Part shown: piece by piece, positions 49,101 through 56,938 of the stretch
Position numbering within the stretch: position 1 is the first letter of the stretch
How the letters are laid out: the number at the start of each line of letters is the position of its first letter
DNA from: Stieleria tagensis
GTDB lineage: Bacteria; Planctomycetota; Planctomycetia; Pirellulales; Pirellulaceae
Assembly: GCF_024129865.1 (NCBI RefSeq)
Contig: NZ_JAMYFE010000094.1
Span: 42,103 to 106,102 of the forward strand
Length of the DNA: 64,000 bases
Reading direction: 5' to 3'
Notes under the pieces: generated by a model
What the model was told of the DNA's origin: nothing
The model's input: the letters and a program-made list of their open reading frames with translations, nothing else
Databases searched by the model: none
Translations under genes and position numbers: made by a program

Positions 49101-52100
49101 TCGAGCGAGGACCACTGAATATTTGCCTGGTTCATGATCATTTCACCAGGGCCAATCGTGTCTTGCACTGTGACTTCATAAATCAACGTCACCACGATGC
49201 CCTGCGGCAGATCAAATTCACCAGACCCCGTCATATCGGACAGCACGATCGAGGTCCCGCCGCCCAGAATCTCTGCCTGAAGGGTCACTGGCAATCCAGG
49301 CGAAGCCACCGAAACCACATTGGTGATCAATGTATTAGTCGGCGCCAGGTCTTCGAACATCACTTCAAAGGCATCGCTGCTGCTACCGTCGTGTCGGATC
49401 TCGACCTGGTACTGGATGACGTCACCTGCATCCGGCGCGGTGGTCGGGCTGTTGATGCTCTTTTCGACGATCAGATTGGGTTCGATCAGCGTGATGTCAA
49501 CCGAGTTGGTTGCCAGATCAGTGGTTCCGTTGTTTGGATTCGTGTACTCAACATTGGCCGTGTTGGTCAGCGTGACGCCATCTTGATTTCCAATCACATT
49601 CAGCACACGTGCGTCGACGCGCACTAGGAACGAATTGTTGTTCGCGTTGTTGTCCGCAGTCGTCAGTGTGTCACCAAAATCGATCGTCAGATCCGTTCCG
49701 CTGCCGACGGGATTATTGGAGCTTTGGATGACGAGGTTGCCGTTGTAGTCTGCTGTCAGCAAACCGCCGCTGGACGCGGCATCGGTGACCAGGGTGAATC
49801 CAACATACTCCAGCCCATCTGGCAGATCGTCGACAACCGACAGGTCAAGCGTCGTGCCTTCATTGAGTTCCACCAGCAGGTCGTAGCTAACGATTTCACC
49901 AATGGTGTATTGATCTGGCGCCACCGATTTTGACACGGTCGGCGTCTCAAGCGTGAACGACACATTGTCCGAGGTGAAATAGTCATTCGGACCGGTTCTG
50001 TCACCCGTGCGTTCGCCGTTGACGTCTCCAGGAGAACTATCGTCGGTTGGCAAAATTGAACCGGTCGGATTGGGGCCGGTCCCACTGTCCCCTGGCAAAC
50101 TGGTATAGGTGACATCGACTTCGTTCGGGATCGTCAGTCCAACGTCCACATCGTCGACCACGCGTGCCGAGGCCAACACGACAAAAGAGCCACCAGGATC
50201 CAGGCGATCAACGACAAGATCAATATTGTTTCCGACGCCGACGTCCGAGTTGTCCGTTGCGGTCGCATAACTTGGCGAGAATACTTGCAGTGAAATCAGG
50301 TCCAAATTTGGATCCAATTGATCCGTCAAATTAATGTCAAAGGCGGTCGTCACGCCAGCCGCTGTTGAATTGGAAACGGTCAGGACAAACAGTGCCAAAT
50401 CTCTCCCGTCGGCCGGAGAATTCACCAGTACTTTATCGACTGTCAGATCGGGTTCGACGATCTGCACCGACACCGGATCAGAGGGGACGCTGGGAGGCTC
50501 AAAGTTAATCCTGGCATCGTATTGATTGTCCAGGATATTGCCGGCGATATTATCGGGAAGATTGTTGACGATTGCATTGAATTCAATCACGATGAATTCT
50601 TGATTCGCATCATCTTCAACGTTGTCAACCGTCCCCAAGTTGAAAAAAGGATTCGACCCGGGCTGGAAATCGTCAGCATTCGGATCCGTTGTACTGGTCG
50701 AAATCAGGTCATCAGTCAGAACAAACGTCGGGGTGATACTGTTAATCGTTGTTTCATCACCCATCACAAATGCTGATGGGTCCAACGTGCTGGAAGTAAA
50801 GAGGCCGTTTTGGTCACCGACCAGTGCAATCGTGGTCGTCCCATCGTTCAAGTACGTCATCCCAGTCGGTAGCAAATCCTCGATGAACGAATTCAAATAT
50901 TCAGATTCGGGGACTTGGGTTACCAATCGATAGCGAACGATTTCTCCGATGGCGACCTGTTCAATTCCATTGACGAATCCAGTGTGCGACTCTGATGTGG
51001 AAACAATCGATTTGACCAGCTGGCCAGGGTCGGCAGTAAACGAAACCGTGTCTTGATCGGCATAGTCATTCAATGCTCCGCCGGGACCATCAGCGCCGGT
51101 TCGTTCGACCGATTGATTGTTAAACGTCGATCGTTCTCCGGGATCGCCATCCAGGCTGGTCCACTGGACTTCCGCGGTATTCGTGACCACATCATTGGGC
51201 TGAATCCCAAGAACTAATTCACCACTAACCTGAATTGTAATTTCCCGGCCCATCGCAAAATCAATTTGGTTCTGGCTGGTGTCCCCTCCAATCGCAAATT
51301 GTAAGACGCCGTTGTTGTTGAACACGTCCCCAATGCCGATGGCGTCTGCACCGGTTTCAGTGTCCATAACCGATGTAATCGAATAGTTTTCGACCAGCGT
51401 GGGCAGCGTATCGGAAAGTTCCATTTCGTAGGCGTCGGTTTCGCTATTGCCACTGTGGCGAATAACGATGGTATAGACGACCACGTCGCCGGTATCACCA
51501 CCAGCGGGCGGTGCCGTCACGCCATTAACGGTTGCCGTTTTTTCCACCTCGATATCCGGCTCAATGACCGTGACGGGATCGCTAGTCGCCGTTTCAATCT
51601 CTGTTTGCCCGTTGGAAAGATATTCCAGCGTCGCAAAGTTTTGCTCGGTGGATCCCGATTGGTTCTGCACATCGTTGAGTACCACCGCGGTGATGCTCAG
51701 CGTGATCGTTTCGGCGGTATCGTTATCGGTGTCCGAGTTGACGATCGTTCCCAGGTCGAAGGAAACCAATTGTCCGTCCGCTGTGACCACCGGTGCGATT
51801 GCGGCGAACCCACCCGGCAAGTCGGTTTGCAGTGCCGTTGGAGAACTGAGGCTATAGCCGTCGTAACTGACGAACGCCATGTCACCGAGTTGCCCCAAAT
51901 AGTCCGTCAGCACGGCTTCAGGCAGCGTTCCCTCGGGCAGGGTCATAATAATATCAAACGTCACCAGCTCGCCGATCACTGCTTCATCAAAGGCGTTGGT
52001 GCCGTCAACGATTTCGGTTCCAGTCAACTGCTTGCCCAGAATCGGCGTCGTAATGGTGACAATCGCGTCGTCGGTGAAATCGCCATCGACCCCATCGGTC

Positions 52101-54943
52101 CAATCGACTCCATTGTTGATGGCTCCAAAGGAAACCAATTCGCCGGTGTCAATCTGCTGTGAACCGGCCGCTGCTGATTCATTTGCCTGCAAGTCGAACG
52201 TCACAATGATGATATTGCTTCCGGTCGCCGCTCCGTCTGGTTGACCGTCAATGACGCCGTCTAGCGGATTGCCCCCAACATCCGCTGGATCCACCAATTC
52301 AATCCCATTGGTGAAAAACTCCATCGCATTGGCAGCTGTGATCGGATTGCCAGCGGTATCGTTGAAATCGATCACGGTCCCGTCGCCTCGGGTGACCTGC
52401 AGATTCAAACCCTGACCGACTGTCGGGATGTCGAAGCCGCTGGGTAGCGTATCGCTGATCACCAAGTCATAGCCGTCATCACTGCCGGTGTTTTCGATGA
52501 CGATCGCGAATTTGACGAAATCACCCGCATCGATCCCTTCCAAATTGCTGTCGATCGGATTGGCGGCAAGGTCGGCCGAGGTGATCGATCCAGAGAATGC
52601 ATTGCCCGTGTTTCCCGGATCGGCAAAGCTCACCGGACCGACGGGGTTCGGATCAAAGGATGCTGCGCTGGCGTCGGTGCTGACGACACCTTTGACCAGA
52701 TTCAAATCCGGCGTCTGAGACACGATCGTGCCGATGTCTGTCGTCGTGTTGGAGTCACCGTCGGTCGAGGTCTCATTGGCAACGCCAATGTTGGCGAGTG
52801 TCAGTCCGTCGGCAAAGGGAAAATCTTGGAACTCCACGGTGTACAGCAAATCGATTGTCGTTGCTTGGGACGGCAACGCTTCAAAGCTTCCGAAATCCAA
52901 TGAAAATGCGTTGGCGCCGGTTTCCGCTTGCAGGGTCGGTGTCATGCCACCGCCGGTAAAGTACAAGTCAAAGAATGCTTGCGCTTGCGGGCCGTAGCTG
53001 ATTTCACCAACCGCCGGCGTCCCTGTCGTCAGGACCGTGTTGTTGAATTGAGTCAGCGAGGACGCATCGAAGACAGGCGACGGCAACACATCGCCTATCG
53101 TGAGGTCGTCGAATCGCGTCTGCGGCAGGTCATAGGTCAACCGGTAGGTAATCGTATCGCCAGGGCCGAGCGTCGGCACGCCGCTGATTGGGACGCCATC
53201 GACCGCGTAAACCTCTTTGATCAACGTGCCCGAATCCAGGTCGGTTGTTGTTTGGCTGCCATCCGTGACCGATTCATTGCTGCCCGCGACGGTCGCCGAA
53301 ATATCGATGTCGTTGGAAACCTGGTCGCCTTCGACCACCCCTTGGCCCCCCAATGCCGGGTTGCGATAGAGCGAATCGATTGTGGTACGAAAAACAACCA
53401 CACCGGTGGTCCCCGGTGACAATCCGTCATTGCCCGTCAGTTGGCCGCTGCCCAATTCCGTGCCCAATTCATCGGAGACACGAAACTGGACCGCCACTTC
53501 ATAGTTCGGGGCGCCCCCAACGGTGTCGTCATAATTTGTCACTTCGAACGTGTTGGTCGACAACGAATTGCCGTTGTTGCCCATGATTTCCAATGTCGGC
53601 GTAAACGAGCTGTCGAACGATTGACCATCACTGAGCAGATCATCGATCACGATGTTGTCGAAATCGAAATAATCCGAGACCTGGAATTCGATCCGGTACT
53701 CCAATACGGAACCGACCTGTGCGGGGCCCCCGCCGACGACGTCAACCGATTTTTGAGTGGCCAACGATTTCTGGGTCAATTTTTGATCCGCACCATCGGC
53801 TGGATCTTCAACGGTCTCGGTGACAATCGGATCACGGGGGTCAATGGGGTCCCAGGTGTACTCGCCCTCGGCGGGGTTCAGAGTCATGGTGCTCTGACCC
53901 GTGGTGGGGTCAATGATCGGATTGCCATCCCCGTCCAACTCGGGAATGTAGAAGGAGAATGTCACGGTCACATCGTCGTCGCCTGCTGTGCCCATGACCG
54001 AAGCAAATTCGACGACCAGTTCGTCTGTCCCATTTTCTGCCAATGCATCGATCCCGGGCTGATCACTAATGGTTCCAGTGGCGCCTGCGCTGCCACCGAT
54101 TACCACGTTACCCTGATAATTGATCGTATTGGGCAGCAGATCCGAGACCGTCAGATCGGTCACGGTCTGGCCTTCGGCAATGTCAACAGTGATGGTGTAG
54201 GTCTGTGGAAAGTTTGCTCCACTGACCGTCTCTTGCTCGTGCGCATTGACGACTTTGTTGATCCGAATGATCTCCGGCGTCACCGTGTCCTGAGTGAACC
54301 CACTGACGGTTGCGTTTGGATCGTCAACACTGGGATTGTCCAGTGGATCACAGCCATACTGAAATCCACCACGCACTTGAACATCCAATCCAACTCCGAC
54401 ATCCGCCAAATCGCTGATCTCCATCGAACCGGTCACAACCAGTTCGGGACTGCCTTCGTCATAAGAACCGATTGGTAGTTGCAGCACGATGAAACGATCA
54501 CCGGGGGTCAATCCGGTGACGATCACTGGCGACCCGTCGGGGTTCTCCAACAACGGATGCTCGACGGTCCCCGTCGCGTCCACCACCTCGTTGTACACCG
54601 GCGTCAGAGTGGATCCAAAAAAGTCGAATGTCACGTCGCCACTGTCGATCCCGATCCCGTCTGGTACATCGGTGCCGGCTGCACCATCGGCACCATTCCT
54701 GGGGATCACAATGTCGATGAACGGTCCGTAGCCGGTCTCGGTCGTCGAGGGTGGCATGTCAAACGTGATTTCGAAATCAAATGACTCGCCGACAAAGGCT
54801 TCATCGGGAACGTCAATGCTGACGTCCGGTACGGCATTTAACAGCACACGCCGTTCGAGTTGCTGCAAGAGCACACCGCGGCGTTTGCTGCGTTTTGATT
54901 GGCTGTTACGAACCGAAACGGGATTGGGAAAACCAATGCTCAT
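43112..54943 (-). CDS. Giant DUF11/isopeptide-type repeat surface protein
   Basis: This 3943-residue protein starts at ATG 54943 with SKRRGVLLQQLERRVLLNAV, an LExRxLL-like motif found near the start of planctomycete giant secreted proteins. The rest is almost entirely beta-rich modules of about 150 residues. Each starts with a VEPxLxVxKT-type strand (VEPDLTVDKVL, IEPNLIVEKSI, VEPEVELTKTIVGG, IEPFLEIEKSI) and contains YxxxVxN, SDxLP and DWSSLxGDxxxG segments, as in DUF11 and fimbrial isopeptide-forming domains. The composition is Asp/Thr/Val rich and nearly free of cysteine. A ~585-bp tract is repeated almost exactly 1857 bp apart (619 codons). No RTX nonapeptides, LPxTG or PEP-CTERM signal is seen. 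A role as adhesin or cell-envelope fibre is inferred. Confidence 0.88.
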   Translation of the reverse strand: MSIGFPNPVSVRNSQSKRSKRRGVLLQQLERRVLLNAVPDVSIDVPDEAFVGESFDFEITFDMPPSTTETGYGPFIDIVIPRNGADGAAGTDVPDGIGIDSGDVTFDFFGSTLTPVYNEVVDATGTVEHPLLENPDGSPVIVTGLTPGDRFIVLQLPIGSYDEGSPELVVTGSMEISDLADVGVGLDVQVRGGFQYGCDPLDNPSVDDPNATVSGFTQDTVTPEIIRINKVVNAHEQETVSGANFPQTYTITVDIAEGQTVTDLTVSDLLPNTINYQGNVVIGGSAGATGTISDQPGIDALAENGTDELVVEFASVMGTAGDDDVTVTFSFYIPELDGDGNPIIDPTTGQSTMTLNPAEGEYTWDPIDPRDPIVTETVEDPADGADQKLTQKSLATQKSVDVVGGGPAQVGSVLEYRIEFQVSDYFDFDNIVIDDLLSDGQSFDSSFTPTLEIMGNNGNSLSTNTFEVTNYDDTVGGAPNYEVAVQFRVSDELGTELGSGQLTGNDGLSPGTTGVVVFRTTIDSLYRNPALGGQGVVEGDQVSNDIDISATVAGSNESVTDGSQTTTDLDSGTLIKEVYAVDGVPISGVPTLGPGDTITYRLTYDLPQTRFDDLTIGDVLPSPVFDASSLTQFNNTVLTTGTPAVGEISYGPQAQAFFDLYFTGGGMTPTLQAETGANAFSLDFGSFEALPSQATTIDLLYTVEFQDFPFADGLTLANIGVANETSTDGDSNTTTDIGTIVSQTPDLNLVKGVVSTDASAASFDPNPVGPVSFADPGNTGNAFSGSITSADLAANPIDSNLEGIDAGDFVKFAIVIENTGSDDGYDLVISDTLPSGFDIPTVGQGLNLQVTRGDGTVIDFNDTAGNPITAANAMEFFTNGIELVDPADVGGNPLDGVIDGQPDGAATGSNIIIVTFDLQANESAAAGSQQIDTGELVSFGAINNGVDWTDGVDGDFTDDAIVTITTPILGKQLTGTEIVDGTNAFDEAVIGELVTFDIIMTLPEGTLPEAVLTDYLGQLGDMAFVSYDGYSLSSPTALQTDLPGGFAAIAPVVTADGQLVSFDLGTIVNSDTDNDTAETITLSITAVVLNDVQNQSGSTEQNFATLEYLSNGQTEIETATSDPVTVIEPDIEVEKTATVNGVTAPPAGGDTGDVVVYTIVIRHSGNSETDAYEMELSDTLPTLVENYSITSVMDTETGADAIGIGDVFNNNGVLQFAIGGDTSQNQIDFAMGREITIQVSGELVLGIQPNDVVTNTAEVQWTSLDGDPGERSTFNNQSVERTGADGPGGALNDYADQDTVSFTADPGQLVKSIVSTSESHTGFVNGIEQVAIGEIVRYRLVTQVPESEYLNSFIEDLLPTGMTYLNDGTTTIALVGDQNGLFTSSTLDPSAFVMGDETTINSITPTFVLTDDLISTSTTDPNADDFQPGSNPFFNLGTVDNVEDDANQEFIVIEFNAIVNNLPDNIAGNILDNQYDARINFEPPSVPSDPVSVQIVEPDLTVDKVLVNSPADGRDLALFVLTVSNSTAAGVTTAFDINLTDQLDPNLDLISLQVFSPSYATATDNSDVGVGNNIDLVVDRLDPGGSFVVLASARVVDDVDVGLTIPNEVDVTYTSLPGDSGTGPNPTGSILPTDDSSPGDVNGERTGDRTGPNDYFTSDNVSFTLETPTVSKSVAPDQYTIGEIVSYDLLVELNEGTTLDLSVVDDLPDGLEYVGFTLVTDAASSGGLLTADYNGNLVIQSSNNPVGSGTDLTIDFGDTLTTADNNANNNSFLVRVDARVLNVIGNQDGVTLTNTANVEYTNPNNGTTDLATNSVDITLIEPNLIVEKSINSPTTAPDAGDVIQYQVEIRHDGSSSDAFEVMFEDLAPTNTLITNVVSVASPGLPVTLQAEILGGGTSIVLSDMTGSGEFDLPQGIVVTLIYEVTVQDTIGPGEMIMNQANIQWSSLDGDVNSGQPDGERDGSNAPTPGSLNDYFDSDKTTITTAVPTIEKTLIDTSQPSTSGNDLLIGEEATFRITITLPEATYPNDFVVSDLLPITPGVLELVSATYVAAESDSNVSFSNLVTDTSSGNPTFTFTDLVNGVGAISNENMMVFEVVAVLTDVPANQNGDTLINTATLTYPGFTDDATTTVDVVEPVVMIDKTSATTTASVGDTVTYTLTVDNLASNGSTADAFDLVISDDLLNSLLADDTLDLVVGSVVITSQPAGRTVDVTEGNDPGDDTVEVTVDQLAIDEVVTIEFQAVLNANVDPAGDTIINTSTVDYDNLPGPGGRTGTDNDDHTIDTGQESIGISKIVVDSSEAGTTSDQHDTNITDLAIGEMVTYQVSLDLSAGLYNDAVILSDQLPDFLALVDGVSDVRIISIGSDITLASTATPTVANNTPDAYDDAFTISFDVDQVALPGSAGADATIVIEVDALVLNVDGNQDTGTPLTNTAQVDYATFTDTATADVELVEPEVELTKTIVGGAPTAPDAGDTVQYEVVLENTGTSTAYNVNFADIAPGDTLIISVDSLVATGFPIAGAPTAAITGGGTGITIDGGDFDMPVGATITLTYTIELQDSVTRGEMLTNDATVDWSSLSGDQDPGAETGERDGSSRPDTGGLNNYFNDDTVTITVGEGLELDKTVVGPTVYSIGDTVTYQIEVSLFEGSTPDVIVLDDIPDVMTVDTSTVMVIAGSNFTFNPTAPVIDFSGGVLTVNVGDVVNTGDNDSTNDSFIIQYEALIVDDPGNVDGQTKTNTATVTSTNGLTDTDDAMITLVEPVLTIDKSSPTTTASVGDTVTYTLVVSNSAAGGSSTDAFDLVITDSLLNGMGDQDTLDLVVGSVTAVTSGGGTVTIATGNSAGDTALEVDVDVLELGETVTITFDAILNANVDPAGDTIINTSVVDYDSLPGTGGRTGTDNDDHTIDTGQESIGISKIVVDSSEAGTGSGQHDPAITDLAIGETVTYQISLDLSAGLYNDAVILSDQLPDFLAIVNDPNAVRFTTGSGITLNGSTITLQNNTADAYDDAFEINFDVDQVALPSGTAADSQIIIEVDALVLNVDGNQDTGTPLTNTAQVDYATFTDTATADVELVEPEVELTKTIVGGAPTAPDAGDTVQYEVVLENTGTSTAYNVNFADIAPGDTLIISVDSLVATGFPIAGAPTAAITGGGTGITIEGGDFDMPVGATITLTYTIELQDSVTRGEVLTNDATVDWSSLSGDQDPGAETGERDGSSRPDTGGLNNYFNDDTVTITVGEGLELDKTVVGPTEYAIGDVVTYQLEVTMFEGTTTAVVVTDNLPDRLIANPLSVSVNAGGNFSFSQAPVASFSNGQLTIDLGDVVNQGDNNTANDSFLITYNALVVNDSANNNNDVKTNDAQVTSTNGLTDNDTADITIIEPFLEIEKSISDDTPHLGDTVTYTFDIMHTGASTANAFDLLILDTLPPEMTLDVSTIMIVAPVGSTVVDSSSGNTIDISIDELLLGDTVTVSFDAEVTSDINSYGALVTNAVDLDWDNQPGFNPEQRPDNTDDSVDATIVGPDLTIDKSTVETELVAGQVFEYTFVVTNKAGPYADVATNVVVTDVLPDGISFAGSSDPYYVSNDPSTGTVIWEIPTMAIGETVDLQLTVRLSDPAPPTEFYINGVQVTHNDVDPTPIDNVDLVVTPDSRFNTPDLTVTKDDGITQAFLGDTLTYQIVVTNVGIEDATGVTVTDTFPDDVLNFVSASDGGVYDPTTGIVTWDVGFLAGEGGQIVLTLTGQVKNTGLDLNTKEFTNEVDVTYDPRLGPDPTPENNHDTDTDQLIVYSYDSFNTFLGEDRELPRLVTPELPVETIMSGTANPGTTLYLEIRDGSGDLIGWRTTVTDVGGNYVANFQGVAIDESDHSSRAHETFAGYNRNDNAGYNLRRYYEPVPRAATFFSVSRFNDDGFRGRSGQVLHSMQAADEQPLQLTDLGELSAYRSRVSSSLAGE
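45205..45790 (-). repeat. Near-identical intragenic duplicate, C-terminal copy
   Basis: This tract in the giant gene encodes VEPEVELTKTIVGGAP through LNNYFNDDTVTITVGEG and LELDKTVVGPT. It matches 47062-47647 with only scattered base changes and no gaps, at an offset of 1857 bp. Similarity continues to about 46310 at a lower level. Confidence 0.9.
47062..47647 (-). repeat. Near-identical intragenic duplicate, N-terminal copy
   Basis: This is the partner of 45205-45790. The flanking part up to about 48170 stays similar, but with a shift to 1863 bp (two extra codons in this copy) through the block that encodes DNDDHTIDTGQESIGISK. Confidence 0.9.
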
Positions 54944-55383
54944 GGCGCTTCATGCAGGGGGGGGTATTTGTCTGGCAATCGGACGATGCGAAAACGCACT
55001 CCGCCCGCAATGCAACTCACGTTTTCTCGATGATACGGTTATTATGATTGGACGGAATCAATCGACAACAGTCAAATTCTGCCCCACAAATAGGCGTCCA
55101 GGATCTCAATCAACGCGTGTTGTGTATCTTCAACCTAAGATGCAGTTGTGACACGGAAGCCAAAAATGCGTGGAAATTCGGCAACTCTGTCGTCCGCTGC
55201 GGATCCAACGAACTGCGGCGAGGGATTTCACCGCTAGCAGCACGCCCAAACCCCCTTCGCCAGAACTAGGAACGCCCCCGCTGGACAGCGTGGTCAACCA
55301 AAGACCAGTCCCCCCGACGACCCACTCGCTGACGCTTTTAGAAGTTGCGCGATTTTCGCAAGCTCGACGCGTCACGGCCTGTC

Positions 55384-55484
55384 GATTTAATGATGGTCGC
55401 CTTTCGCTCCGCGAAAGTCCCGATCTGTTGCCGCAACTTTCGCGGAGCGAAAGGCGACACTACCGTTGCGAAACGGATTAAATC
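55384..55484. repeat. 101-bp MITE-like element with a perfect 23-bp inverted repeat
   Basis: The inner arms are GTCGCCTTTCGC...GCGAAAGT at 55396-55418 and the exact reverse complement at 55436-55458, with a 17-nt loop. An outer pair GATTTAAT (55384-55391) / ATTAAATC (55477-55484) is also perfect. The element lies in the 5' gap between the giant gene and the HlyD operon. Confidence 0.85.
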
Positions 55485-55496
55485 AACAAGCCGGTC

Positions 55497-55710
55497 AGCA
55501 AGGGATTTAGCGGGAATGAAATCCCTCGCTCACGCGTTTTGAAGTTGCGCTTTTATGGTAACCCGAAGCGTGAGCGAGGGATTCAGGGTGCTAACGAGAT
55601 CCCTCGCTCACGCGTCGGGTTACCAAAAACCAATGCCCCACGCAAAAGCGCGGGCTTTTAAACTAACGCGTCGGGTATAGGAACAACCAATGCCTGACAA
55701 AAACACCACT
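55497..55710. repeat. 108-bp palindromic repeat copy 2, with decayed flanking halves
   Basis: The full copy spans 55544-55651. Arms 55557-55582 and 55599-55624 pair at 25 of 26 positions around a 16-nt loop, and the tail CCAATGCCCCACGCAAAAGCG-like end matches copy 1. Before it, 55497-55543 carries AGGGATTTAGCG and ATCCCTCGCTCACGCG; after it, 55660-55700 carries ACGCGTCGGGTA and CAACCAATGCC. These look like remnants of other copies, so copy 2 may have been inserted into an older one. The rest of the 54944-55772 gap holds no gene I can support. Confidence 0.8.
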
Positions 55711-55772
55711 TCACAACCGCTTTCTGACGTTCAATGTTCTTGCTGGATCTTGCCCGATACACGATCGATGCC

Positions 55773-56645
55773 ATGAATCAATTTCCCAAACTGCTGTTCT
55801 GCCTGGCCGTCTGCTGCGGATCGCCGCTCGGGTCGATCGCCGCGGTTGAACCCGTTGGACAAACATCACGTGTGTTCGCGTTCACCGAACCCAACGTGAC
55901 CGTGCACGTTGCGTTTTCACAACCCGGTCGGATCGAAACGCTACAGGTCGATGAAGGCCAGCAAGTCGAACTGGGTGACCCGCTGGCTGCACTCGAAACA
56001 GGAGCACTCCAGGTCTCGCAGGCCATCGCTAAGGTTCGCGCCGCCGATCAGTCCACGATCACTGCCGCTCAAGCCGAAACCGACGCACTACAAGCGCGGC
56101 TCACAGATCTCAGCGCATTGCAACAATCCGGCGGTGCGTCGCCCGAGGAGGTGCGCCGAATTTCGACCGAACTGGATGTCGCTCGCGCCAAACTGGCCAC
56201 TGCGAAATCAGAAAAAGAAGTTCAGAAGCTGGAGGTCAAACAGTTGGCCGAACAGTTGAAACAGCGAAACCTGACGGCCCCGCTAAGCGGATACGTGACC
56301 GAGATCCAAAAGCGTGCCGGCGAATACGTCTCGGCCGGGGATCCCCAAGTCTTGGAACTGGTGCAACTCGATCCGTTGAAAATTCGGTTCTACCTTCCCG
56401 CCGCTGACACGCTGCGACGCGAATCCGGGCAACCGGTCTTGCTACACCTGCCGCTGCTACAAATCGATGTCCAGGGCAAAATCCGCCGAGTCTCGCCGGT
56501 GATCGATCCCGAGAGTGGCACGGCGCTCGTGGAAGTCGAACTGGCGAATCCGGACAGAACGTATCGCAGCGGAATGCGATGCGAATTGCGACTGGACCAA
56601 ACCGCCGTTTCCCCCTCTGAACTTTCTGCCCAGGTCTCGCCATGA
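55773..56645 (+). CDS. HlyD/MFP-family periplasmic adaptor
   Basis: From ATG 55773 the product is 290 residues with a signal peptide (PKLLFCLAVCCGSPLGSIAA). It has the order of a membrane fusion protein: first lipoyl half (QPGRIETLQVDEGQQVELGD), a coiled-coil hairpin (AQAETDALQARLTDLSALQQ to ELDVARAKLATAKSEKEVQK), second lipoyl half (NLTAPLSGYVTEIQKRAGEY), and a beta-barrel domain (LQIDVQGKIRRVSPVIDPES, ending TYRSGMRCELRL). It would bridge an inner-membrane component and a TolC-type channel. An upstream in-frame ATG (55734) adds 13 residues and lacks support. Its ATGA end overlaps the DUF3467 gene by 4 nt. Confidence 0.9.
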   Translation: MNQFPKLLFCLAVCCGSPLGSIAAVEPVGQTSRVFAFTEPNVTVHVAFSQPGRIETLQVDEGQQVELGDPLAALETGALQVSQAIAKVRAADQSTITAAQAETDALQARLTDLSALQQSGGASPEEVRRISTELDVARAKLATAKSEKEVQKLEVKQLAEQLKQRNLTAPLSGYVTEIQKRAGEYVSAGDPQVLELVQLDPLKIRFYLPAADTLRRESGQPVLLHLPLLQIDVQGKIRRVSPVIDPESGTALVEVELANPDRTYRSGMRCELRLDQTAVSPSELSAQVSP

Positions 56646-56932
56646 ACCCTAGCACTGACTCCACCAACCCTGCGGCCAACGGACAGCGTTTTGTCGTCAA
56701 GTACGAAAACCTGGCCGCCTTGTATGCCGGTCAAACCATCGTCAACGCGACCGACCAGGAAGTGATCGTTGATTTTTCCAGTGGACCGGTGACCAGCAAC
56801 GACCAACAGGTACTGTCCATCCACACACGGATGGCGATGTCGGTCGAAGCGGCACGGCGGCTGGGACACCTGTTGCTACAAGCCACCGAAAACCAGCCGG
56901 CATCAGACATCGCGCAGCTACCCGGTTTTTAG
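56642..56932 (+). CDS. DUF3467-like small protein
   Basis: The 96-residue protein contains VVKYENLAALYAGQTIVNAT, EVIVDFSSGP and SIHTRMAMSVEAARRLGHLL, which fit the DUF3467 pattern (a YAN-like start, FxxxxP, and a Rxxmsp-x-x-akrL helix). Its start overlaps the adaptor's stop (ATGA), and the next gene starts 6 bp after its own stop. That tight coupling in an export-like operon is unusual for an uncharacterised cytosolic protein and suggests a regulatory or chaperone-like role. No signal peptide or membrane segment is present. Confidence 0.82.
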   Translation: MNPSTDSTNPAANGQRFVVKYENLAALYAGQTIVNATDQEVIVDFSSGPVTSNDQQVLSIHTRMAMSVEAARRLGHLLLQATENQPASDIAQLPGF

Positions 56933-56938
56933 TCGATC

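Noticed and set aside
43112..54943. RTX-type calcium repeats or dockerin/cadherin modules in the giant protein
   Set aside because: No GGxGxD nonapeptides or dockerin loops were seen; Asp-rich segments follow the DUF11 pattern instead.
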